From contig OY829543.1 of the NCBI GenBank assembly GCA_963691705.1, forward strand, positions 26,807,523 through 26,871,522: a stretch of DNA of 64,000 bases, written 5' to 3'. The translations under genes were made by a program, and so were the position numbers. Shown one piece after another: positions 23,501-35,234 of the stretch (its first letter is position 1; every line of letters starts with the position of its first letter). The notes beneath the pieces are model-generated. The model did not search any database, was not told where the DNA came from, and saw only the letters and a list, made by a program, of their open reading frames with translations. The DNA is from Viola odorata (taxonomy: Eukaryota; Streptophyta; Magnoliopsida; Malpighiales; Violaceae).

Positions 23501-25303
23501 CTCCTATGTAGGTACTCTGTGTGACATTCGCAAAGGAATGGAGCGCGCAGATTCGAGGACAAATCCATTTGAAGTGGGAGGAGATGATATGAGCATGAGG
23601 GCTCTCACTCGTATCCACGTCAAGACCTCATGGATAGGCCGCGCAAGATATGAGGAATGTCGCGCCAAGTCCTCGCAAACCATGAAGACATGCGCACACC
23701 AGGCGCGCCAACCCTAGCATCCCATGAAGTCCCCGCGCCTAAGCCATCCGAGGCCTTGCGCTAGCTCTCCAAGCCAATCTCTTCAAGCCCGCGGTCAAGG
23801 CCTTAAGTAAAGGGTAGTTTAGGGTTATTTCATGTAATAATTCCCAAGCCTACTCTTCGCCCATGGGAGAAAAATCTTTGTCTTTTGAAGTCTACAGACT
23901 TATTTTCACATCATCGCTTTAAATTACCTTTTAGTTATTTTCCAACCCTTTTCCATAGTGCTGATGCATATCTCTCCTATGTAGGTACTCTGTGTGACAT
24001 TCGCAAAGGAATGGAGCGCGCAGATTCGAGGACAAATCCATTTGAAGAGGGAGGAGATGATACGAGCATGAGGGCTCTCACTCGTATCCACGTCAAGACC
24101 TCATGGATAGGCCGCGCAAGATATGAGGAATGTCGCGCCAAGTCCTCGCAAACCATGAAGACATGCGCACACCAGGCGCGCCAACCCTAGCATCCCATGA
24201 AGTCCCCGCGCCTAAGCCATCCGAGGCCTTGCGCTAGCTCTCCAAGCCAATCTCTTCAAGCCCGCGGTCAAGGCCTTAAGTAAAGGGTAGTTTAGGGTTA
24301 TTTCATGTAATAATTCCCAAGCCTACTCTTCGCCCATGGTAGAAAATTCCTTGTCTTTTGAAGTCTACAGACTTATTTTCACATCATCGCTTTGAGTTAC
24401 CTTTCAGTTATTTTCCAACCCTTTTCCATAGTGCTGATGCATATCTCTCCTATGTAGGTACTCTGTGTGACATTCGCAAAGGAATGGAGCGCGCAGATTC
24501 GAGGACAAATCCATTTGAAGAGGGAGGAGATGATACGAGCATGAGGGCTCTCACTCGTATCCACGTCAAGACCTCATGGATAGGCCGCGCAAGATATGAG
24601 GAATGTCGCGCCAAGTCCTCGCAAACCATGAAGACATGCGCACACCAGGCGCGCCAACCCTAGCATCCCATGAAGTCCCCGCGCCTAAGCCATCCGAGGC
24701 CTTGCGCTAGCTCTCCAAGCCAATCTCTTCAAGCCCGCGGTCAAGGCCTTAAGTAAAGGGTAGTTTAGGGTTATTTCATGTAATAATTCCCAAGCCTTCT
24801 CTTTGCCCATGGGAGAAAAATCTTTGTCTTTTGAAGTCTACAGACTTATTTTCTCATCATCGCTTTAAATTTCCTTTTAGTTATTTTCCAACCCTTTTCC
24901 ATAGTGCTGATGCATATCTCTCCTATGTAGGTACTCTGTGTGACATTCGCAAAGGAATGGAGCGCGCAGATTCGAGGACAAATCCATTTGAAGAGGGAGG
25001 AGATGATACGAGCATGAGGGCTCTCACTCGTATCCACGTCAAGACCTCATGGATAGGCCGCGCAAGATATGAGGAATGTCGCGCCAAGTCCTCGCAAACC
25101 ATGAAGACATGCGCACACCAGGCGCGCCAACCCTAGCATCCCATGAAGTCCCCGTGCCTAAGCCATCCGAGGCCTTGCGCTAGCTCTCCAAGCCAATCTC
25201 TTCAAGCCCGCGGTCAAGGCCTTAAGTAAAGGGTAGTTTAGGGTTATTTCATGTAATAATTCCCAAGCCTACTCTTCGACCATGGTAGAAAATTCCTTGT
25301 CTT
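20574..25303 (+). repeat. 10-mer HOR copy 2 (4730 bp)
   Basis: Tandem duplicate of 15844-20573 with the same ten subtypes and markers. Differences: CCCTAGAATCCC near 22295, CTCACGG near 23155, and CCCGTGCC after the tenth monomer (about 25151), where copy 1 has CCCGCGCC. That last marker also precedes the second 8-mer copy, so the switch to the next HOR lies inside the tenth monomer. Confidence 0.93.
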
Positions 25304-28300
25304 TTGAAGTCTACAGACTTATTTTCACATCATCGCTTTGAGTTACCTTTCAGTTATTTTCCAACCCTTTTCCATAGTGCTGATGCATATCTCTCCTATG
25401 TAGGTACTCTGTGTGACATTCGCAAAGGAATGGAGCGCGCAGATTCGAGGACAAATCCATTTGAAGTGGGAGGAGATGATATGAGCATGAGGGCTCTCAC
25501 TCGTATCCACGTCAAGACCTCATGGATAGGCCGCGCAAGATATGAGGAATGTCGCGCCAAGTCCTCGCAAACCATGAAGACATGCGCACACCAGGCGCGC
25601 CAACCCTAGCATCCCATGAAGTCCCCGCGCCTAAGCCATCCGAGGCCTTGCGCTAGCTCTCCAAGCCAATCTCTTCAAGCCCGCGGTCAAGGCCTTAAGT
25701 AAAGGGTAGTTTAGGGTTATTTCATGTAATAATTCCCAAGCCTACTCTTCGCCCATGGGAGAAAAATCTTTGTCTTTTGAAGTCTACAGACTTATTTTCA
25801 CATCATCGCTTTAAATTACCTTTTAGTTATTTTCCAACCCTTTTCCATAGTGCTGATGCATATCTCTCCTATGTAGGTACTCTGTGTGACATTCGCAAAG
25901 GAATGGAGCGCGCAGATTCGAGGACATATCCATTTGAAGAGGGAGGAGATGATACGAGCATGAGGGCTCTCACTCGTATCCACGTCAAGACCTCATGGAT
26001 AGGCCGCGCAAGATATGAGGAATGTCGCGCCAAGTCCTCGCAAACCATGAAGACATGCGCAGACCAGGCGCGCCAACCCTAGCATCCCATGAAGTCCCCG
26101 CGCCTAAGCCATCCGAGGCCTTGCGCTAGCTCTCCAAGCCAATCTCTTCAAGCCCGCGGTCAAGGCCTTAAGTAAAGGGTAGTTTAGGGTTATTTCATGT
26201 AATAATTCCCAAGCCTACTCTTCGCCCATGGTAGAAAATTCCTTGTCTTTTGAAGTCTACAGACTTATTTTCACATCATCGCTTTCAGTTACCTTTCAGT
26301 TATTTTCCAACCCTTTTCCATAGTGCTGATGCATATCTCTCCTATGTAGGTACTCTGTGTGACATTCGCAAAGGAATGGAGCGCGCAGATTCGAGGACAA
26401 ATCCATTTGAAGAGGGAGGAGATGATACGAGCATGAGGGCTCTCACTCGTATCCACGTCAAGACCTCATGGATAGGCCGCGCAAGATATGAGGAATGTCG
26501 CGCCAAGTCCTCGCAAACCATGAAGACATGCGCACACCAGGCGCGCCAACCCTAGCATCCCATGAAGTCCCCGCGCCTAAGCCATCCGAGGCCTTGCGCT
26601 AGCTCTCCAAGCCAATCTCTTCAAGCCCGCGGTCAAGGCCTTAAGTAAAGGGTAGTTTAGGGTTATTTCATGTAATAATTCCCAAGCCTACTCTTCGCCC
26701 ATGGGAGAAAAATCTTTGTCTTTTGAAGTCTACAGACTTATTTTCACATCATCGCTTTAAATTACCTTTTAGTTATTTTCCAACCCTTTTCCATAGTGCT
26801 GATGCATATCTCTCCTATGTAGGTACTCTGTGTGACATTCGCAAAGGAATGGAGCGCGCAGATTCGAGGACAAATCCATTTGAAGAGGGAGGAGATGATA
26901 CGAGCATGAGGGCTCTCACTCGTATCCACGTCAAGACCTCATGGATAGGCCGCGCAAGATATGAGGAATGTCGCGCCAAGTCCTCGCAAACCATGAAGAC
27001 ATGCGCACACCAGGCGCGCCAACCCTAGCATCCCATGAAGTCCCCGCGCCTAAGCCATCCGAGGCCTTGCGCTAGCTCTCCAAGCCAATCTCTTCAAGCC
27101 CGCGGTCAAGGCCTTAAGTAAAGGGTAGTTTAGGGTTATTTCATGTAATAATTCCCAAGCCTACTCTTCGCCCATGGTAGAAAATTCCTTGTCTTTTGAA
27201 GTCTACAGACTTATTTTCACATCATCGCTTTCAGTTACCTTTCAGTTATTTTCCAACCCTTTTCCATAGTGCTGATGCATATCTCTCCTATGTAGGTACT
27301 CTGTGTGACATTCGCAAAGGAATGGAGCGCGCAGATTCGAGGACAAATCCATTTGAAGAGGGAGGAGATGATACGAGCATGAGGGCTCTCACTCGTATCC
27401 ACGTCAAGACCTCATGGATAGGCCGCGCAAGATATGAGGAATGTCGCGCCAAGTCCTCGCAAACCATGAAGACATGCGCACACCAGGCGCGCCAACCCTA
27501 GCATCCCATGAAGTCCCCGCGCCTAAGCCATCCGAGGCCTTGCGCTAGCTCTCCAAGCCAATCTCTTCAAGCCCGCGGTCAAGGCCTTAAGTAAAGGGTA
27601 GTTTAGGGTTATTTCATGTAATAATTCCCAAGCCTACTCTTCGCCCATGGTAGAAAATTCCTTGTCTTTTGAAGTCTACAGACTTATTTTCACATCATCG
27701 CTTTCAGTTACCTTTCAGTTATTTTCCAACCCTTTTCCATAGTGCTGATGCATATCTCTCCTATGTAGGTACTCTGTGTGACATTCGCAAAGGAATGGAG
27801 CGCGCAGATTCGAGGACAAATCCATTTGAAGAGGGAGGAGATGATACGAGCATGAGGGCTCTCACTCGTATCCACGTCAAGACCTCATGGATAGGCCGCG
27901 CAAGATATGAGGAATGTCGCGCCAAGTCCTCGCAAACCATGAAGACATGCGCACACCAGGCGCGCCAACCCTAGCATCCCATGAAGTCCCCGCGCCTAAG
28001 CCATCCGAGGCCTTGCGCTAGCTCTCCAAGCCAATCTCTTCAAGCCCGCGGTCAAGGCCTTAAGTAAAGGGTAGTTTAGGGTTATTTCATGTAATAATTC
28101 CCAAGCCTACTCTTCGCCCATGGGAGAAAATTCCTTGTCTTTTGAAGTCTACAGACTTATTTTCACATCATCGCTTTGAGTTACCTTTCAGTTATTTTCC
28201 AACCCTTTTCCATAGTGCTGATGCATATCTCTCCTATGTAGGTACTCTGTGTGACATTCGCAAAGGAATGGAGCGCGCAGATTCGAGGACAAATCCATTT

Positions 28301-29087
28301 GAAGAGGGAGGAGATGATATGAGCATGAGGGCTCTCACTCGTATCCACGTCAAGACCTCATGGATAGGCCGCGCAAGATATGAGGAATGTCGCGCCAAGT
28401 CCTCGCAAACCATGAAGACATGCGCACACCAGGCGCGCCAACCCTAGCATCCCATGAAGTCCCCGCGCCTAAGCCATCCGAGGCCTTGCGCTAGCTCTCC
28501 AAGCCAATCTTTTCAAGACCGCGGTCAAGGCCTTAAGTAAAGGGTAGTTTAGGGTTATTTCATGTAATAATTCCCAAGCCTACTCTTCGCCCATGGGAGA
28601 AAAATCTTTGTCTTTTGAAGTCTACAGACTTATTTTCACATCATCGCTTTAAATTACCTTTTAGTTATTTTCCAACCCTTTTCCATAGTGCTGATGCATA
28701 TCTCTCCTATGTAGGTACTCTGTGTGACATTCGCAAAGGAATGGAGCGCGCAGATTCGAGGACAAATCCATTTGAAGAGGGAGGAGATGATACGAGCATG
28801 AGGGCTCTCACTCGTATCCACGTCAAGACCTCATGGATAGGCCGCGCAAGATATGAGGAATGTCGCGCCAAGTCCTCGCAAACCATGAAGACATGCGCAC
28901 ACCAGGCGCGCCAACCCTAGCATCCCATGAAGTCCCCGTGCCTAAGCCATCCGAGGCCTTGCGCTAGCTCTCCAAGCCAATCTCTTCAAGCCCGCGGTCA
29001 AGGCCTTAAGTAAAGGGTAGTTTAGGGTTATTTCATGTAATAATTCCCAAGCCTACTCTTCGACCATGGTAGAAAATTCCTTGTCTT
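25304..29087 (+). repeat. 8-mer HOR copy 1 (3784 bp)
   Basis: Order B4 A1 B5 A1 B5 B5 B3 A1. Markers: CGACCATGGTAG just before the first monomer (25277), GGACATATCC in the second (about 25922), CTTTTCAAGACC after the B3 monomer (28508), CCCGTGCC after the eighth (28935). B5 (CAGTTACC) is confined to this zone and the next. Private change: GCGCAGACC near 26060. Confidence 0.93.
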
Positions 29088-32000
29088 TTGAAGTCTACAG
29101 ACTTATTTTCACATCATCGCTTTGAGTTACCTTTCAGTTATTTTCCAACCCTTTTCCATAGTGCTGATGCATATCTCTCCTATGTAGGTACTCTGTGTGA
29201 CATTCGCAAAGGAATGGAGCGCGCAGATTCGAGGACAAATCCATTTGAAGTGGGAGGAGATGATATGAGCATGAGGGCTCTCACTCGTATCCACGTCAAG
29301 ACCTCATGGATAGGCCGCGCAAGATATGAGGAATGTCGCGCCAAGTCCTCGCAAACCATGAAGACATGCGCACACCAGGCGCGCCAACCCTAGCATCCCA
29401 TGAAGTCCCCGCGCCTAAGCCATCCGAGGCCTTGCGCTAGCTCTCCAAGCCAATCTCTTCAAGCCCGCGGTCAAGGCCTTAAGTAAAGGGTAGTTTAGGG
29501 TTATTTCATGTAATAATTCCCAAGCCTACTCTTCGCCCATGGGAGAAAAATCTTTGTCTTTTGAAGTCTACAGACTTATTTTCACATCATCGCTTTAAAT
29601 TACCTTTTAGTTATTTTCCAACCCTTTTCCATAGTGCTGATGCATATCTCTCCTATGTAGGTACTCTGTGTGACATTCGCAAAGGAATGGAGCGCGCAGA
29701 TTCGAGGACATATCCATTTGAAGAGGGAGGAGATGATACGAGCATGAGGGCTCTCACTCGTATCCACGTCAAGACCTCATGGATAGGCCGCGCAAGATAT
29801 GAGGAATGTCGCGCCAAGTCCTCGCAAACCATGAAGACATGCGCACACCAGGCGCGCCAACCCTAGCATCCCATGAAGTCCCCGCGCCTAAGCCATCCGA
29901 GGCCTTGCGCTAGCTCTCCAAGCCAATCTCTTCAAGCCCGCGGTCAAGGCCTTAAGTAAAGGGTAGTTTAGGGTTATTTCATGTAATAATTCCCAAGCCT
30001 ACTCTTCGCCCATGGTAGAAAATTCCTTGTCTTTTGAAGTCTACAGACTTATTTTCACATCATCGCTTTCAGTTACCTTTCAGTTATTTTCCAACCCTTT
30101 TCCATAGTGCTGATGCATATCTCTCCTATGTAGGTACTCTGTGTGACATTCGCAAAGGAATGGAGCGCGCAGATTCGAGGACAAATCCATTTGAAGAGGG
30201 AGGAGATGATACGAGCATGAGGGCTCTCACTCGTATCCACGTCAAGACCTCATGGATAGGCCGCGCAAGATATGAGGAATGTCGCGCCAAGTCCTCGCAA
30301 ACCATGAAGACATGCGCACACCAGGCGCGCCAACCCTAGCATCCCATGAAGTCCCCGCGCCTAAGCCATCCGAGGCCTTGCGCTAGCTCTCCAAGCCAAT
30401 CTCTTCAAGCCCGCGGTCAAGGCCTTAAGTAAAGGGTAGTTTAGGGTTATTTCATGTAATAATTCCCAAGCCTACTCTTCGCCCATGGGAGAAAAATCTT
30501 TGTCTTTTGAAGTCTACAGACTTATTTTCACATCATCGCTTTAAATTACCTTTTAGTTATTTTCCAACCCTTTTCCATAGTGCTGATGCATATCTCTCCT
30601 ATGTAGGTACTCTGTGTGACATTCGCAAAGGAATGGAGCGCGCAGATTCGAGGACAAATCCATTTGAAGAGGGAGGAGATGATACGAGCATGAGGGCTCT
30701 CACTCGTATCCACGTCAAGACCTCATGGATAGGCCGCGCAAGATATGAGGAATGTCGCGCCAAGTCCTCGCAAACCATGAAGACATGCGCACACCAGGCG
30801 CGCCAACCCTAGCATCCCATGAAGTCCCCGCGCCTAAGCCATCCGAGGCCTTGCGCTAGCTCTCCAAGCCAATCTCTTCAAGCCCGCGGTCAAGGCCTTA
30901 AGTAAAGGGTAGTTTAGGGTTATTTCATGTAATAATTCCCAAGCCTACTCTTCGCCCATGGTAGAAAATTCCTTGTCTTTTGAAGTCTACAGACTTATTT
31001 TCACATCATCGCTTTCAGTTACCTTTCAGTTATTTTCCAACCCTTTTCCATAGTGCTGATGCATATCTCTCCTATGTAGGTACTCTGTGTGACATTCGCA
31101 AAGGAATGGAGCGCGCAGATTCGAGGACAAATCCATTTGAAGAGGGAGGAGATGATACGAGCATGAGGGCTCTCACTCGTATCCACGTCAAGACCTCATG
31201 GATAGGCCGCGCAAGATATGAGGAATGTCGCGCCAAGTCCTCGCAAACCATGAAGACATGCGCACACCAGGCGCGCCAACCCTAGCATCCCATGAAGTCC
31301 CCGCGCCTAAGCCATCCGAGGCCTTGCGCTAGCTCTCCAAGCCAATCTCTTCAAGCCCGCGGTCAAGGCCTTAAGTAAAGGGTAGTTTAGGGTTATTTCA
31401 TGTAATAATTCCCAAGCCTACTCTTCGCCCATGGTAGAAAATTCCTTGTCTTTTGAAGTCTACAGACTTATTTTCACATCATCGCTTTCAGTTACCTTTC
31501 AGTTATTTTCCAACCCTTTTCCATAGTGCTGATGCATATCTCTCCTATGTAGGTACTCTGTGTGACATTCGCAAAGGAATGGAGCGCGCAGATTCGAGGA
31601 CAAATCCATTTGAAGAGGGAGGAGATGATACGAGCATGAGGGCTCTCACTCGTATCCACGTCAAGACCTCATGGATAGGCCGCGCAAGATATGAGGAATG
31701 TCGCGCCAAGTCCTCGCAAACCATGAAGACATGCGCACACCAGGCGCGCCAACCCTAGCATCCCATGAAGTCCCCGCGCCTAAGCCATCCGAGGCCTTGC
31801 GCTAGCTCTCCAAGCCAATCTCTTCAAGCCCGCGGTCAAGGCCTTAAGTAAAGGGTAGTTTAGGGTTATTTCATGTAATAATTCCCAAGCCTACTCTTCG
31901 CCCATGGGAGAAAATTCCTTGTCTTTTGAAGTCTACAGACTTATTTTCACATCATCGCTTTGAGTTACCTTTCAGTTATTTTCCAACCCTTTTCCATAGT

Positions 32001-32871
32001 GCTGATGCATATCTCTCCTATGTAGGTACTCTGTGTGACATTCGCAAAGGAATGGAGCGCGCAGATTCGAGGACAAATCCATTTGAAGAGGGAGGAGATG
32101 ATATGAGCATGAGGGCTCTCACTCGTATCCACGTCAAGACCTCATGGATAGGCCGCGCAAGATATGAGGAATGTCGCGCCAAGTCCTCGCAAACCATGAA
32201 GACATGCGCACACCAGGCGCGCCAACCCTAGCATCCCATGAAGTCCCCGCGCCTAAGCCATCCGAGGCCTTGCGCTAGCTCTCCAAGCCAATCTTTTCAA
32301 GACCGCGGTCAAGGCCTTAAGTAAAGGGTAGTTTAGGGTTATTTCATGTAATAATTCCCAAGCCTACTCTTCGCCCATGGGAGAAAAATCTTTGTCTTTT
32401 GAAGTCTACAGACTTATTTTCACATCATCGCTTTAAATTACCTTTTAGTTATTTTCCAACCCTTTTCCATAGTGCTGATGCATATCTCTCCTATGTAGGT
32501 ACTCTGTGTGACATTCGCAAAGGAATGGAGCGCGCAGATTCGAGGACAAATCCATTTGAAGAGGGAGGAGATGATACGAGCATGAGGGCTCTCACTCGTA
32601 TCCACGTCAAGACCTCATGGATAGGCCGCGCAAGATATGAGGAATGTCGCGCCAAGTCCTCGCAAACCATGAAGACATGCGCACACCAGGCGCGCCAACC
32701 CTAGCATCCCATGAAGTCCCCGCGCCTAAGCCATCCGAGGCCTTGCGCTAGCTCTCCAAGCCAATCTCTTCAAGCCCGCGGTCAAGGCCTTAAGTAAAGG
32801 GTAGTTTAGGGTTATTTCATGTAATAATTCCCAAGCCTACTCTTCGCCCATGGGAGAAAATTCCTTGTCTT
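29088..32871 (+). repeat. 8-mer HOR copy 2 (3784 bp)
   Basis: Tandem duplicate of 25304-29087 with the same markers at 3784-bp offset (CGACCATGG at 29061, CATATCC near 29706, CTTTTCAAGACC near 32292). It lacks the CCCGTGCC marker after its last monomer. Confidence 0.93.
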
Positions 32872-34763
32872 TTGAAGTCTACAGACTTATTTTCACATCA
32901 TCGCTTTGAGTTACCTTTCAGTTATTTTCCAACCCTTTTCCATAGTGCTGATGCATATCTCTCCTATGTAGGTACTCTGTGTGACATTCGCAAAGGAATG
33001 GAGCGCGCAGATTCGAGGACAAATCCATTTGAAGAGGGAGGAGATGATATGAGCATGAGGGCTCTCACTCGTATCCACGTCAAGACCTCATGGATAGGCC
33101 GCGCAAGATATGAGGAATGTCGCGCCAAGTCCTCGCAAACCATGAAGACATGCGCACACCAGGCGCGCCAACCCTAGCATCCCATGAAGTCCCCGCGCCT
33201 AAGCCATCCGACGCCTTGCGCTAGCTCTCCAAGCCAATCTCTTCAAGCCCGCGGTCAAGGCCTTAAGTAAAGGGTAGTTTAGGGTTATTTCATGTAATAA
33301 TTCCCAAGCCTACTCTTCGCCCATGGTAGAAAATTCCTTGTCTTTTGAAGTCTACAGACTTATTTTCACATCATCGCTTTGAGTTACCTTTCAGTTATTT
33401 TCCAACCCTTTTCCATAGTGCTGATGCATATCTCTCCTATGTAGGTACTCTGTGTGACATTCGCAAAGGAATGGAGCGCGCAGATTCCAGGACAAATCCA
33501 TTTGAAGAGGGAGGAGATGATATGAGCATGAGGGCTCTTACTCGTATCCACGTCAAGACCTCATGGATAGGCCGCGCAAGATATGAGGAATGTCGCGCCA
33601 AGTCCTCGCAAACCATGAAGACATGCGCACACCAGGCGCGCCAACCCTAGCATCCCATGAAGTCCCCGCGCCTAAGCCATCCGAGGCCTTGCGCTAGCTC
33701 TCCAAGCCAATCTCTTCAAGCCCGCGGTCAAGGCCTTAAGTAAAGGGTAGTTTAGGGTTATTTCATGTAATAATTCCCAAGCCTACTCTTCGCCCATGGG
33801 AGAAAAATCTTTGTCTTTTGAAGTCTACAGACTTATTTTCACATCATCGCTTTAAATTACCTTTTAGTTATTTTCCAACCCTTTTCCATAGTGCTGATGC
33901 ATATCTCTCCTATGTAGGTACTCTGTGTGACATTCGCAAAGGAATGGAGCGCGCAGATTCGAGGACAAATCCATTTGAAGAGGGAGGAGATGATACGAGC
34001 ATGAGGGCTCTCACTCGTATCCACGTCAAGACCTCATGGATAGGCCGCGCAAGATATGAGGAATGTCGCGCCAAGTCCTCGCAAACCATGAAGACATGCG
34101 CACACCAGGCGCGCCAACCCTAGCATCCCATGAAGTCCCCGCGCCTAAGCCATCCGAGGCCTTGCGCTAGCTCTCCAAGCCAATCTCTTCAAGCCCGCGG
34201 TCAAGGCCTTAAGTAAAGGGTAGTTTAGGGTTATTTCATGTAATAATTCCCAAGCCTACTCTTCGCCCATGGTAGAAAATTCCTTGTCTTTTGAAGTCTA
34301 CAGACTTATTTTCACATCATCGCTTTGAGTTACCTTTCAGTTATTTTCCAACCCTTTTCCATAGTGCTGATGCATATCTCTCCTATGTAGGTACTCTGTG
34401 TGACATTCGCAAAGGAATGGAGCGCGCAGATTCGAGGACAAATCCATTTGAAGAGGGAGGAGATGATATGAGCATGAGGGCTCTCACTCGTATCCACGTC
34501 AAGACCTCATGGATAGGCCGCGCAAGATATGAGGAATGTCGCGCCAAGTCCTCGCAAACCATGAAGACATGCGCACACCAGGCGCGCCAACCCTAGCATC
34601 CCATGAAGTCCCCGCGCCTAAGCCATCCGAGGCCTTGCGCTAGCTCTCCAAGCCAATCTCTTCAAGCCCGCGGTCAAGGCCTTAAGTAAAGGGTAGTTTA
34701 GGGTTATTTCATGTAATAATTCCCAAGCCTACTCTTCGCCCATGGTAGAAAATTCCTTGTCTT
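31926..34763 (+). repeat. B3-rich HOR copy 1 (6 monomers)
   Basis: Order B3(CTTTTCAAGACC) A1 B3 B3(GGTAG; ATTCCAGG; CTCTTACTC) A1 B3(GGTAG). It overlaps the last two monomers of the 8-mer, so it grew out of that block. The monomer after it (34764) differs from the monomer at the same place in copy 2, so homology covers six of seven monomers. Confidence 0.88.
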
Positions 34764-35234
34764 TTGAAGTCTACAGACTTATTTTCACATCATCGCTTTC
34801 AGTTACCTTTCAGTTATTTTCCAACCCTTTTCCATAGTGCTGATGCATCTCTCCTATGTAGGTACTCTGTGTGACATTCGCAAAGGAATGGAGCGCGCAG
34901 ATTCGAGGACAAATCCATTTGAAGAGGGAGGAGATGATACGAGCATGAGGGCTCTCACTCGTATCCACGTCAAGACCTCATGGATAGGCCGCGCAAGATA
35001 TGAGGAATGTCGCGCCAAGTCCTCGCAAACCATGAAGACATGCGCACACCAGGCGCGCCAACCCTAGCATCCCATGAAGTCCCCGCGCCTAAGCCATCCG
35101 AGGCCTTGCGCTAGCTCTCCAAGCCAATCTCTTCAAGCCCGCGGTCAAGGCCTTAAGTAAAGGGTAGTTTAGGGTTATTTCATGTAATAATTCCCAAGCC
35201 TACTCTTCGCCCATGGGAGAAAATTCCTTGTCTT
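34764..35234 (+). repeat. 471-bp monomer (B5 with 2-bp deletion)
   Basis: GATGCATATCTCTCC is shortened to GATGCATCTCTCC (around 34848), the loss of one AT dinucleotide. This deletion occurs once in the window and is distinct from the TCTGTC deletion found in three other places. Confidence 0.95.
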
